Part shown: piece after piece, positions 1 through 7,347 of the stretch | Layout of the letters: the number at the start of each line of letters is the position of its first letter | Numbering within the stretch: position 1 is the first letter of the stretch | Source: CAZLBC01 sp964557575 | GTDB taxonomy: Bacteria > Planctomycetota > Phycisphaerae > SM23-33 | Reading direction: 5' to 3' | DNA: 26,845 nucleotides | Assembly: GCA_964557575.1 (NCBI GenBank) | Contig: CAZLBC010000068.1 | Span: 1 to 26,845 of the forward strand | Program-made: the position numbers and the translations under genes | Notes under the pieces: generated by a model | What the model was told of the DNA's origin: nothing | Seen by the model: the letters and a program-made list of their open reading frames with translations, nothing else | Database searches by the model: none

Positions 1-6
1 CGAGAC

Positions 7-126
7 GAGGGCGGGATTCGCTCAGCGATTCAACATCGCTTCGCGGCGCCTCCGCGGAATTCGTATCCCTCACTGGCGGTGTTCGCTCGGGATTGCGAGG
101 TTCCCGCTCCGGCGTCGAACCCGCGG
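7..126. repeat. Scattered direct copies of tRNA-Ser T-arm/acceptor sequence
   Basis: A 14-bp stretch at 7-20 (gagggcgggattcg) is identical to 186-199 in the tRNA. A 12-bp stretch at 115-126 (tcgaacccgcgg) is identical to 197-208. Together with the inverted copy at 159-178, this 180-bp flank looks built from shuffled pieces of the tRNA 3' half. No open frame in 1-180 resembles a gene. Confidence 0.6.
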
Positions 127-158
127 GGCGTCTTCGCCTGCGGCGAATCCGCGGCGTG

Positions 159-267
<109 letters not shown>

Positions 268-279
268 GGAAGGCTGCAT

Positions 280-307
280 ATAATAGCAGGAAATGCCGTA
301 CTATCAA
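280..307 (-). promoter_or_regulatory. Sigma70-type promoter of tRNA-Ser
   Basis: On the minus strand a -35 box TTGATA (307-302) and a -10 box TATTAT (285-280) are separated by 16 bp. The -10 is preceded by TGC, giving an extended -10. Transcription would start near 273, six bases before the mature tRNA 5' end at 267. The promoter lies just beyond the stop codon of the Spy-like gene on the same strand. Confidence 0.7.
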
Positions 308-319
308 CCCGCGAATATC

Positions 320-1087
320 TCAGTTTTGATCGCCTCCTTCGGCAGTATCCTTTTTCCTGCGGTTGCCCTTTTTCTTGCCCTTCTTTTCTTTCCGGGGTTT
401 GTCGCCGTCTTTATTCCCCCTTCCCTTTCGGCCGCCGATTTTGTCCTTCTGTTCGTCGTTGAGCACCTCCTCGCGGATAGTGTTCAGTATCTTGTTGATG
501 ATTTTTTTCTTCGTGGCGGGCGAAATATCCTCGGTCGAAGCGAGACATATGTCCTTGATCTTCTGCTTCTGATCGTCGGCCAGCTTTGCCTTCTTCAGCC
601 GCTTGAGCAGGTCTTCGTATATCTTGAGCTTGTGCCATCTGGCCCGCTGTTCGGGTTTCAGAACCGCCAGAATTGCCGTCTCTTCCTTTTTATCAAGTTC
701 GGCGGCTTTGGCCCCGCAGCCCTTCATCTCTTTCTGGATCTCTTTGAGTTTCTCTTTGTTGCCGTCTTTCTTGGCCGCTTTCATTTTTTCCTGGATGCCC
801 TTGCGCTGCTGCGCCAGTTCTTTTCTCTGTTCCCTGTTTTCCGCCAGCAGGGATTTGATCTTTGTCTTTTGATCACCCGTGAGGTCGAGTTCCTTGAATA
901 CGGCGTGTCTTCCCCGTTTTCTCTGTTTGCCTTTCCGGGCCTGTTCACCTTTGTTCTTTGAACGTTTCTTCGCTTTTTTCCCCGTTTTCCCCTCGTGGTT
1001 GTCCGCGGCCATGGCCAGGGGCGGGAGGGTGGATACCGCGAATGCAGTGGCAATGAAAACACACATCGACAACAGGGACTTTTTCAT
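320..1087 (-). CDS. Exported lysine-rich Spy/CpxP-like protein with LTxxQ-type repeats
   Basis: The 255-residue product starts with a clear Sec signal peptide (MKKSLLSMCVFIATAFAV..., cleavage probably after the AMA near residue 27). The rest is highly charged and predicted helical. Four short motifs of the Spy/CpxP LTxxQ type are visible: LTGDQ, LKPEQ, LADDQ and LNDEQ. Classical Spy-family chaperones have about two. The N- and C-terminal tails are runs of K, R, G and E, giving a very basic protein. A good ribosome site (AGGAG) lies 7 nt before the ATG at 1087. Family membership suggests a periplasmic chaperone or metal/stress-responsive protein. The basic tails suggest binding to an anionic partner (inference). 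The gene stands alone between tRNA-Ser and the sulfatase. Confidence 0.75.
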   Translation of the reverse strand: MKKSLLSMCVFIATAFAVSTLPPLAMAADNHEGKTGKKAKKRSKNKGEQARKGKQRKRGRHAVFKELDLTGDQKTKIKSLLAENREQRKELAQQRKGIQEKMKAAKKDGNKEKLKEIQKEMKGCGAKAAELDKKEETAILAVLKPEQRARWHKLKIYEDLLKRLKKAKLADDQKQKIKDICLASTEDISPATKKKIINKILNTIREEVLNDEQKDKIGGRKGRGNKDGDKPRKEKKGKKKGNRRKKDTAEGGDQN

Positions 1088-1285
1088 CGTGCCTCTCCTA
1101 AATCGGTTGGTTCGGGCCGCCGTCGGGCGGTGAATTCACGTACCGGTAGATCGCTGTTGACTGAGCCGTGGCAGTAAAGAGATATGATTCAGGCGTGGGC
1201 GCGTGTCGGTACGGCTGCTTGATGTATGTGTCTGGAATACCTCTTGGTTTACGGTTCCGATATCGGCCGCTGCTCAACGGCGCGA

Positions 1286-1291
1286 ATTATA
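1286..1291 (-). promoter_or_regulatory. Possible -10 element upstream of the Spy-like gene
   Basis: A perfect TATAAT lies on the minus strand in the 272-bp gap between the sulfatase stop and the Spy-like gene. No convincing -35 box sits 16-18 bp upstream, and the start codon is about 200 nt away. This is a weak call. Confidence 0.3.
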
Positions 1292-1334
1292 CGTCATCCC
1301 CCCGCGGATGGCGATAGCAATCTTCCGTCTGCGG

Positions 1335-1355
1335 AAAAAATAATCGCCGCGGGCG
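1335..1355 (-). terminator. Possible intrinsic terminator after the sulfatase gene
   Basis: On the minus strand, five bases after the sulfatase stop, CGCC-CGC-GGCG forms a short GC stem followed by ATTATTTTTT. The T-run is good but the stem is only 4 bp, so it may be a weak terminator. Confidence 0.4.
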
Positions 1356-1359
1356 GTGT

Positions 1360-2775
1360 TTATATTCGCTTCGCCAGGTGCGCCGAGAGGATCGTGTGCA
1401 GCCGCTTGACGTCGTCGGCGTACGCAGCCTCTTCCGCCACGTTGACGTTTTCGTCGGGGTCTTTTTTATGGTCGTAGAGCATGCGGGCGGAGACCGCGCC
1501 CTTTTTGTCGCGCCACTCCGTGTAGAGGAACCGGTCGGTCCGCACCGACTCGCCGCTGTGCCAGCGAGAGAAAATCGCCTCGTTCCATTTCATCCCGGGG
1601 TTCTGCATGAGGGGCGCGAGGCTGCGGCCCTGGAGGTGGGCCGGTTTTTCCAGCCCCGCCAGGTCGCAAAGCGTCGGATAGATGTCGAGGAACTCGACGA
1701 GGCCGCGTGCTTTCTGATTATGCGCGACACCCGGGGCGGCGACGATGAGGGGGGCGTTCAATGAGGTGTTGAAGTTGCAGTGCTTGCACCACAGGCCGTG
1801 TTCCTCGAGCTGCCAGCCGTGGTCTCCCCAGAGGATCACGACCGTGTCGCCGTCCATGTCCAGCCGGTCGAGTTCCTCGAGGATTTTCCCGATCATGGTG
1901 TCGGTGTAGGTGACGCACGCGTAGTAGCCGTGCTTCAGCGTGATCGCCATCTCGGCGGGAACCGGTCCCTTTTTCGGCACCTTCGCGTACGACCGCAACT
2001 CGCCGAAGTTGTGCAGGGCCTGCCGCGGTGCGTTTTTGGGGGGAAACGGATTGTCCGCCCGCACGATCTTTTCGCGGTCGTACCGGTCCCAGTATTTCTG
2101 GGGACAGTTGAACGGCAGGTGGGGCTTGGTGAACCCCGCGGTGATGAAGAACGGATACCCTTCCTTTTTGGCCTTCCGGAGGTCGGCGATCACCTTGTCG
2201 GCGATCTTGCCGCCCTGGTAGTCGCTGTCCCCGACGGCGGCGCATTCCCAGGGCAGGCCGCGGGCGCGCTTCGTGTTCTTGACCAGTGCCCGGTTTTCTT
2301 CTGTGTGGTATATGCAGAAATCTTTTGGCCGGTAAATCTCCTCCGACCAGCCCCCTTTGCAGTCGGTCTTGTGGTGGAAGACCTTGCCGTTCGAGACCGT
2401 GTGGTAGCCGTTGCGCTTGAAATGGCGGGGAAGGGTGACAACCCCCCGGGCGTCCTTCTCCGCCAAGGTCTTGTAGGAGAGGAACCGGTTCCGCGTCGGC
2501 CGGAGCCCCGTCAGGAGGCTCGCCCGCGAGGCACCGCAGACGGGAACCTGGCAGTAGGCCCGCTCGAAAAGGACCCCCCGTGCCGCGAGGCGGTCGATGT
2601 TGGGAGAGATCATCTGCTTTTTGCCGTAGCAGCCGAGCTGGGGCCGGAGGTCGTCGACGGCGATGAAGAGTACATTCTTCTTTTTCGCGCCCGCCGCCCG
2701 GGAAGAGACCGCGGCGGCAGCCGTCAGCCCCGACGTTTTGAGAAAGGTGCGGCGTGTTGTTTTTTTCGCAGCCAT
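1360..2775 (-). CDS. Tat-exported sulfatase, iduronate-2-sulfatase-like (family S1)
   Basis: The 471-residue product is a type I formylglycine sulfatase. It begins with a twin-arginine signal (TTRRTFLKTSG, residues 6-16). The core holds metal ligands D41-D42, the formylglycine motif C80-G-A-S-R84 followed by ASLLTG, and K131 with H134. It also has KPH (217-219), GDHG with D318-H319, and K331. These match the active-site residues of iduronate-2-sulfatase in order and spacing. The motif is CxASR rather than CxPSR, which anaerobic or FGE-type maturation systems can still accept. A strong AGGAG lies ahead of the ATG. The likely substrate is a sulfated polysaccharide, in the periplasm or outside the cell. 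The start lies 52 bp inside the nfo frame, so the two genes are probably co-transcribed. No sulfatase-maturing enzyme is in the window. Confidence 0.9.
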   Translation of the reverse strand: MAAKKTTRRTFLKTSGLTAAAAVSSRAAGAKKKNVLFIAVDDLRPQLGCYGKKQMISPNIDRLAARGVLFERAYCQVPVCGASRASLLTGLRPTRNRFLSYKTLAEKDARGVVTLPRHFKRNGYHTVSNGKVFHHKTDCKGGWSEEIYRPKDFCIYHTEENRALVKNTKRARGLPWECAAVGDSDYQGGKIADKVIADLRKAKKEGYPFFITAGFTKPHLPFNCPQKYWDRYDREKIVRADNPFPPKNAPRQALHNFGELRSYAKVPKKGPVPAEMAITLKHGYYACVTYTDTMIGKILEELDRLDMDGDTVVILWGDHGWQLEEHGLWCKHCNFNTSLNAPLIVAAPGVAHNQKARGLVEFLDIYPTLCDLAGLEKPAHLQGRSLAPLMQNPGMKWNEAIFSRWHSGESVRTDRFLYTEWRDKKGAVSARMLYDHKKDPDENVNVAEEAAYADDVKRLHTILSAHLAKRI

Positions 2776-3719
2776 GGGCTTCTCCTTTTTGCCGATCGCG
2801 GTGTGGGAAGGCGATGAGTAACCCTATGGCACCCGGCAGTCGTTCGCAAATGTATTTTCGCGCGCCGGCGGGTGCGTTCGTCGAGGTCCTGCAGGAACGT
2901 CGCGTTGATTTCGTCCCAGTCCCGCCCGTCCGGGGCGGTGCCCTTGGGCGTTTCCAGGATGCACGGCCGGCCGCGGAGGCGGGGGTCGTTGACGATCGCG
3001 CGAAAGCCCGCGACGCCGATGCGGCCGGCGCCGAGGTGGGCGTGGCGGTCTTTTCGGGCGCCGAGCGGGCACGGCGTGTCGTTGCAGTGCAGCGCCCGCA
3101 GCCGCCGTGTGCCGACGGTGTTCTCAAACGCGCGCAGGGTGCGGTCCCACCCCGCTTTCGTGCGGATGTCGTAGCCGGCGGCGAAGACGTGCGCGGTGTC
3201 CAGGCACGCGCCGAAACGGTCCGGCTTCGCGAGCCGCGCGAGGATCGCCGCGAGGTGCTCGAACCGGTGGCCGATGCAATTGCCCTGGCCGGCCGTGGTC
3301 TCCAGGAGGATCCGCGGGCCGGTGTTTCCGGCGGCCGCGACCGCCGCGTTCAGGCCCGCGGCGATCATTCCGATCCCCGCGGCGGTATCGGGATGCGAGC
3401 CGGGGTGCACCACCAGGTGCTCGATTCCCAGTCGCTCGCAGCGGCGGAGGTCGGCGGCGGTGGCGGCGATCGACTGTTTCCGGGTCGCGGGTTCCCCCGC
3501 CAGGTTCACCAGGTAGCTGCCGTGGGCGACGACGGGGCCGATTCCGGTTTCCTCGCGTACGGCGTGAAATGTCCTGACGGCCGCCCCGTCGAGAGGGGGC
3601 GCCCGCCACTGCCGCTGGTTGCGGACGAACAGGGCTACCGACCGGAATCCGTACCCGGCGGCCTGCAGCAGCGCGTGGTGCATCCCGCCGGCGATACTGA
3701 GGTGCGATCCGATGAGCAT
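2724..3719 (-). CDS. nfo: Deoxyribonuclease IV / AP endonuclease (endonuclease IV)
   Basis: Start chosen at the ATG giving MLIGSHLSIAGG, the usual start of this family; an upstream in-frame extension is not conserved-looking. The TIM-barrel enzyme cleaves DNA 5' of abasic sites using three zinc ions. All nine metal ligands are present: H66, H105, E140, D174, H177, H211, D224, H226 and E256. Signature segments CLDTAH and ILETPKG are seen. The protein is 331 residues, longer than the usual 270-290. The last 45 residues (from about ERTRRRAK) are R/K/H-rich and do not look like family sequence. They also overlap the sulfatase start by 52 bp. This may be a lost stop codon or a small frameshift near the 3' end. 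Divergent from the AlbA_2 gene. Confidence 0.9.
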   Translation of the reverse strand: MLIGSHLSIAGGMHHALLQAAGYGFRSVALFVRNQRQWRAPPLDGAAVRTFHAVREETGIGPVVAHGSYLVNLAGEPATRKQSIAATAADLRRCERLGIEHLVVHPGSHPDTAAGIGMIAAGLNAAVAAAGNTGPRILLETTAGQGNCIGHRFEHLAAILARLAKPDRFGACLDTAHVFAAGYDIRTKAGWDRTLRAFENTVGTRRLRALHCNDTPCPLGARKDRHAHLGAGRIGVAGFRAIVNDPRLRGRPCILETPKGTAPDGRDWDEINATFLQDLDERTRRRAKIHLRTTAGCHRVTHRLPTPRSAKRRSPWLRKKQHAAPFSKRRG

Positions 3720-3810
3720 GGGGTGAATGTACACAAAAGAGTCGCTGTCTGAAAGCGTCGCGGGGCCATATTTTCGTTTCAATGACGGCGGTCGGCTATA
3801 CAATGGCGCC

Positions 3811-5115
3811 ATGGCGGAGATACCGGTAGACTGGGAGTCGATCATATACCGCGGCGTGGAAACCGAGACCCTCGACTACAAGGCGGCACAGAACTGGCTC
3901 CACCTTTCCCGGGAGGGCAAGGCTAAGTTCGTCCGGCACTGTCTCGCGCTGGCCAATACCAAGGGCGGGTACATCGTGGTCGGGGTCGGAGAGGACGAGG
4001 CCGGCAAGCCGTCGCGCTATACCGGCGTAACTCCCGAACAGGCCAAGTCGTTCGATCCGACGGCCGTGGGCGATTTCGTCAACCGGTTCGCCGAACCCGC
4101 GGTGGATTTCGACATCGTCCGCCCCACCGTGGACGGAACACAATACGTGGTGTTCGTGGTGCGCCGGTTTTCCATGCTCCCCCATGTCTGCGGGAAGGGC
4201 TGCAACAGCGAACTGCGGCAGGGGGTGTTCTATATCCGCAGCCCTGAGGCCTCCAGCAGGATTGCCTACCGGTCGTCGGAGATCCACGACATCGTCCAGC
4301 GGGCACTCAGAAACCAGCGAGCCATGCTCGGGCGGATGATGAAAGGGATTTTGTACGGGGGCAGGGAAGAGACGTCGGCCGACGAATCGAAGCGGAATTT
4401 CGCCGCCCAGCAGGACGACTCCCGCAAGGCGGCGGCCGGGCTGTGCCCCGCGTTTCGCAACCGCGACGACGGATCCTGCATCGAGGTCTCCGTGAACCCC
4501 ACGGATTTCGCCCGTGACCGGTTTACCCTCTCGGAAGTCAGGCAGGCGGTTGAGGAGTCCGTTCTCGCCTGTTCCGGCTGTCCGTTTCTCCGGGATGAGA
4601 AAATGGACCGCAGCTACCTGACGAACGTATCGCTGAAGTTTTTCGATGCCGACGTCGGTCAGTTCTGGCAGTGCTTCCAGTCCGGGCTTTTTCACTTCAT
4701 GGAAACGACGGACCGGGACCGCCCGGAGATCGAATACGAGCAGGTACTGAAGACATTCGCCGGCGCAGCGGCATTTATCGCGAGTTATTATACCGAACTC
4801 GGTTACGAAGACGAAATGCTGAACATGCGATTCACCTGTGTCGGCGTGGAAAATGTCCATTTGGCGGGGGTTGCGGCGATGGGCAGGCGGATAAAGAAAC
4901 GTGGTTTCGTGTGCCGTATCCCCGTGATTGACGTCAAAAAGCGCTGCAGCGCGGCGGAAATCTACGGCGGGGTGCCCGACTTCGCCGCGGCCCTGGTCGT
5001 CGAGGTATGTGAGCGCTTCAACGTTCCCCGTTCGCGCCACCGGGACCTCGTGGATACCATACGGCGGTTCCTGGAGAGCAGATCGAACGTCGATGAGCAG
5101 GTGATTGAACGATAG
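3811..5115 (+). CDS. AlbA_2 (Schlafen-type) domain protein
   Basis: Start chosen at MAEIPVDW because the conserved fold begins soon after. The 434-residue product has an N-terminal AlbA_2-like domain, roughly residues 8-170. Recognisable parts are ETETLDYK (family E-x-E-x-L-E/D-x-K), FVRHCLALANTKGGYIVVGV (family ANxxGGxIxxGV), and later ELRQGVFYIRS. This domain binds ATP or nucleic acid and is common in transcriptional regulators and defence-related proteins. The C-terminal 260 residues have no family I recognise. They hold many cysteines, and no HTH is evident. The ATG has no Shine-Dalgarno; a TATACA box lies 8 nt upstream, so a leaderless mRNA is possible. The SDR gene follows after 17 bp, suggesting an operon. 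Function unknown. Confidence 0.75.
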   Translation: MAEIPVDWESIIYRGVETETLDYKAAQNWLHLSREGKAKFVRHCLALANTKGGYIVVGVGEDEAGKPSRYTGVTPEQAKSFDPTAVGDFVNRFAEPAVDFDIVRPTVDGTQYVVFVVRRFSMLPHVCGKGCNSELRQGVFYIRSPEASSRIAYRSSEIHDIVQRALRNQRAMLGRMMKGILYGGREETSADESKRNFAAQQDDSRKAAAGLCPAFRNRDDGSCIEVSVNPTDFARDRFTLSEVRQAVEESVLACSGCPFLRDEKMDRSYLTNVSLKFFDADVGQFWQCFQSGLFHFMETTDRDRPEIEYEQVLKTFAGAAAFIASYYTELGYEDEMLNMRFTCVGVENVHLAGVAAMGRRIKKRGFVCRIPVIDVKKRCSAAEIYGGVPDFAAALVVEVCERFNVPRSRHRDLVDTIRRFLESRSNVDEQVIER

Positions 5116-5132
5116 GAAAGGACAGGCGGACG

Positions 5133-5846
5133 ATGCCCGATCAGAGATTCCTGGAAGGTCAGTGGATGCTGATAACGGGGGCGAGCAAGGGATTGGGCAG
5201 GGAACTGGCCGATCTGGCGGCCGATGCGGGGGCGAACCTCATACTGACCGCGCGGAGCGCGGGGCTCCTGGAGGAACTGAAGGCGGAACTCTGCCGGCGC
5301 GGCATCGAGTGTATGACGGTGGCGGGCGATCTGACCGACGACGATTTCATCGCGCGCCTGGCGACCCTGTGCGGTGAAAAACATCTCGATATCCTGGTCA
5401 ACAACGCCGGCATCGTGGAGATAGCGAAACTCGAGGACGTCTCCGGCGAGCGGATAGACGAGGTGCTCGGCCTGAACCTGGCGGCGCCGATCAAACTGAC
5501 CCGGGCGGTGATCGGGATGTTCAAGGAGCGGCGGCGGGGGACGGTGGTTTTCATCAACTCCGCCGGCGGCCGGAAGGAGGTTCCGGATCACACGGTGTAC
5601 TGCGCGAGCAAGTTCGGCGTAACCGGTTTTATCGAGTCGCTGAAACTGGAGGTCAAGGGGCTGGGTATCAGGATACTCAGCGCGTCTCCCGGCAAGATGG
5701 CGACCGAGCTGTTCGCGGCGGCCGGGAAGGAAATGGACACCGCGGCCTTCATTCCCCCGCGGGAGGTCGCCGCGGGCGTCATGTACCTGCTGGGGATGTC
5801 CGGGAAGTGCTCACACGCCGAGCTGTCCGTGGACCGCATGTCATAG
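5133..5846 (+). CDS. Short-chain dehydrogenase/reductase (SDR)
   Basis: The 237-residue protein is a classical SDR, with a Rossmann fold binding NAD(P)H. It shows the cofactor motif TGASKGLG (residues 15-22), NNAG (90-93), catalytic Asn115, Ser143, and Tyr156-x-x-x-Lys160 (YCASK). Arg41 after the second strand may favour NADPH. The PG motif after strand 6 appears as SPGKMATEL. The substrate cannot be read from sequence; SDRs of this form act on alcohols, ketones, sugars and acyl-carrier thioesters. It starts 17 bp after the AlbA_2 gene with AAAGGA about 10 nt before the ATG. Its 3' end overlaps the convergent cyclase gene by 6 bp. Confidence 0.9.
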   Translation: MPDQRFLEGQWMLITGASKGLGRELADLAADAGANLILTARSAGLLEELKAELCRRGIECMTVAGDLTDDDFIARLATLCGEKHLDILVNNAGIVEIAKLEDVSGERIDEVLGLNLAAPIKLTRAVIGMFKERRRGTVVFINSAGGRKEVPDHTVYCASKFGVTGFIESLKLEVKGLGIRILSASPGKMATELFAAAGKEMDTAAFIPPREVAAGVMYLLGMSGKCSHAELSVDRMS

Positions 5847-7112
5847 CCCGCGGCGGCCGCCCGGTCCCGGTCTCCGCATCCCCGCCCCCGGCCGCAGCCG
5901 CGGTCTCATTTTGGGCCGCAGATTTTTCAATTTATTCTTCTGCTCGGCGTCCTTTTTCTCGACGTGGAAATACCACTCGCCGTCGACCCTGTGCCACAGC
6001 ATCGGGTCCTGCCGTTTCCACTCGTTCTTGGTGAAGACCTCCGGGATGATTTCGGCGCGGGTGCGGTCGTCGTCTAGGCGGACGTCCGCGATGCGGAAAT
6101 CGCCGGGTGTAATCCTGCCCACGGTGGTGGCGACAATCATCAACCCGAGCCCCGTCCTGATGCCGCCGTCCCCGTGTTTCATCCGGCTTTCCGGTGTCGC
6201 CATGTCGACGCACGTGTCGATGTCCTTTTCGAAGAATGCCGTCGTCAGTTGCCGGAAACGCCGCTGGAGGTGTTTCTTCTGACTGATCTCTTGCGCCTGC
6301 GCGAGCAGGGTATCGAGTTCCTCGATCCCGTCGATTCCCGGGTTTACTGCCGCCTTTGTTTTATCGATCAGTTCGATCGCCGACCGGCCCTCGTTCCGTT
6401 CGATGTGCGCCGCAGCCACCCGGACGGCATCCGCCACCCGTTCGGCGTCCCGGTTCTTTTTCGTGCCCGCGAGGACCAGGATCAGCACGGCCGCAACCAG
6501 GAGAGCGGCCGCGGCGACGGCGATCCACTTCAGCGGCAGTGTGCGTTTGCGGCTCTCCCGGGCGATGATCTTCCGGTCGGCGGCGGCAACGAGCACCCGG
6601 TAGATTGCCACCTGCCGGTTGATGTTCTTGAGCTGCCGGGGGCCGAGGGAGACGATCTCCATCTCCACCTGGTTCTGGACCTGGTTGTATACGTCCTGAC
6701 TGATGCAGATCCCCCCCGGCAGCGCGAGGGGCTCGATGCGGGAGGCCACGTTGACGCCGTCTCCGAAGATGTCGTTGTTCGAGACGACGACATCGCCGAG
6801 ATGCACGCCGATGCGCATGTCGAACTGTTCGGTTTCCCGCAGCTTTGCGTTGCACTGCCGCATGTGTTTCTGTATCGCGATCGCGCATTTGACCGCGGAG
6901 ACCGCGCTGTGGAACTCCGCCAGGAGGCCGTCGCCCGTAGACTTGATGATGTGCCCGCTGTAGTCGGCGATGTGAAGGGAGAGAATTTCGTTGTGGAGGG
7001 CCAGTATGCGCCGGGCCCGCTGTTCGTCTTCGCCCATCATGCGGGAAAATCCGCATATGTCCGAGAACATGATGGCCGAGAGCCTGCGTTTTTCCCTGCG
7101 CGTGTTGTTCAT
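5841..7112 (-). CDS. Membrane-anchored class III adenylate/guanylate cyclase
   Basis: The 423-residue protein has an N-terminal cytoplasmic cyclase domain (about 8-175). Metal-binding D18 (FSDICGF) and D61 (STGDGLLAEF) are present. K57 is the likely purine-selecting lysine, and D114 is in the DIFGDGVNVASR segment. Transition-state residues are N121 and R125. These argue for an active adenylate cyclase. A single transmembrane helix (194-216) follows, then a periplasmic C-terminal half with a helical stretch and an NTF2/SnoaL-like domain ending in DPMLWHRVDGEWYF. The tail is rich in R, P and G. The layout is reversed relative to most sensor cyclases, with the catalytic domain first and the possible sensor last. 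cAMP would act through a CRP-like regulator not seen here. Confidence 0.88.
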   Translation of the reverse strand: MNNTRREKRRLSAIMFSDICGFSRMMGEDEQRARRILALHNEILSLHIADYSGHIIKSTGDGLLAEFHSAVSAVKCAIAIQKHMRQCNAKLRETEQFDMRIGVHLGDVVVSNNDIFGDGVNVASRIEPLALPGGICISQDVYNQVQNQVEMEIVSLGPRQLKNINRQVAIYRVLVAAADRKIIARESRKRTLPLKWIAVAAAALLVAAVLILVLAGTKKNRDAERVADAVRVAAAHIERNEGRSAIELIDKTKAAVNPGIDGIEELDTLLAQAQEISQKKHLQRRFRQLTTAFFEKDIDTCVDMATPESRMKHGDGGIRTGLGLMIVATTVGRITPGDFRIADVRLDDDRTRAEIIPEVFTKNEWKRQDPMLWHRVDGEWYFHVEKKDAEQKNKLKNLRPKMRPRLRPGAGMRRPGPGGRRGL

Positions 7113-7156
7113 GATTCACCGTCGTGTCCGGGTTCGAGCCGTGCCGGTCTCATCCC

Positions 7157-7186
7157 ATTATACACCATTTACGGTCGGAGGGTTAA
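7157..7186 (-). promoter_or_regulatory. Probable promoter of the nucleotide cyclase gene
   Basis: On the minus strand a perfect TATAAT (7162-7157) is preceded, after 18 bp, by TTAACC (7186-7181). Transcription would start near 7150, leaving a leader of about 38 nt. A small stem-loop (AACGGG/CCCGTT, 7185-7204) overlaps the -35 box and could be an operator. Confidence 0.5.
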
Positions 7187-7347
7187 CGGGTCTGTAACCC
7201 CGTTCGCGGTCATTGCATATACAAGAATGAAAACGATCGGCACGTTATGTTCGTATGCCGAACAGACATGTCCCGATCGCAAGTAGCCGACGTAACGCCC
7301 GTTGACGATGTGACCGCCGGGTTCAGAAAATACGGTTGCCCGCCCCG

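Noticed and set aside
1718..3127. Long minus-strand open frame across the sulfatase and nfo genes
   Set aside because: Its product is R/P/G-rich, without motifs. It overlaps two genes with complete catalytic residues; high GC at third positions makes such shadows long.
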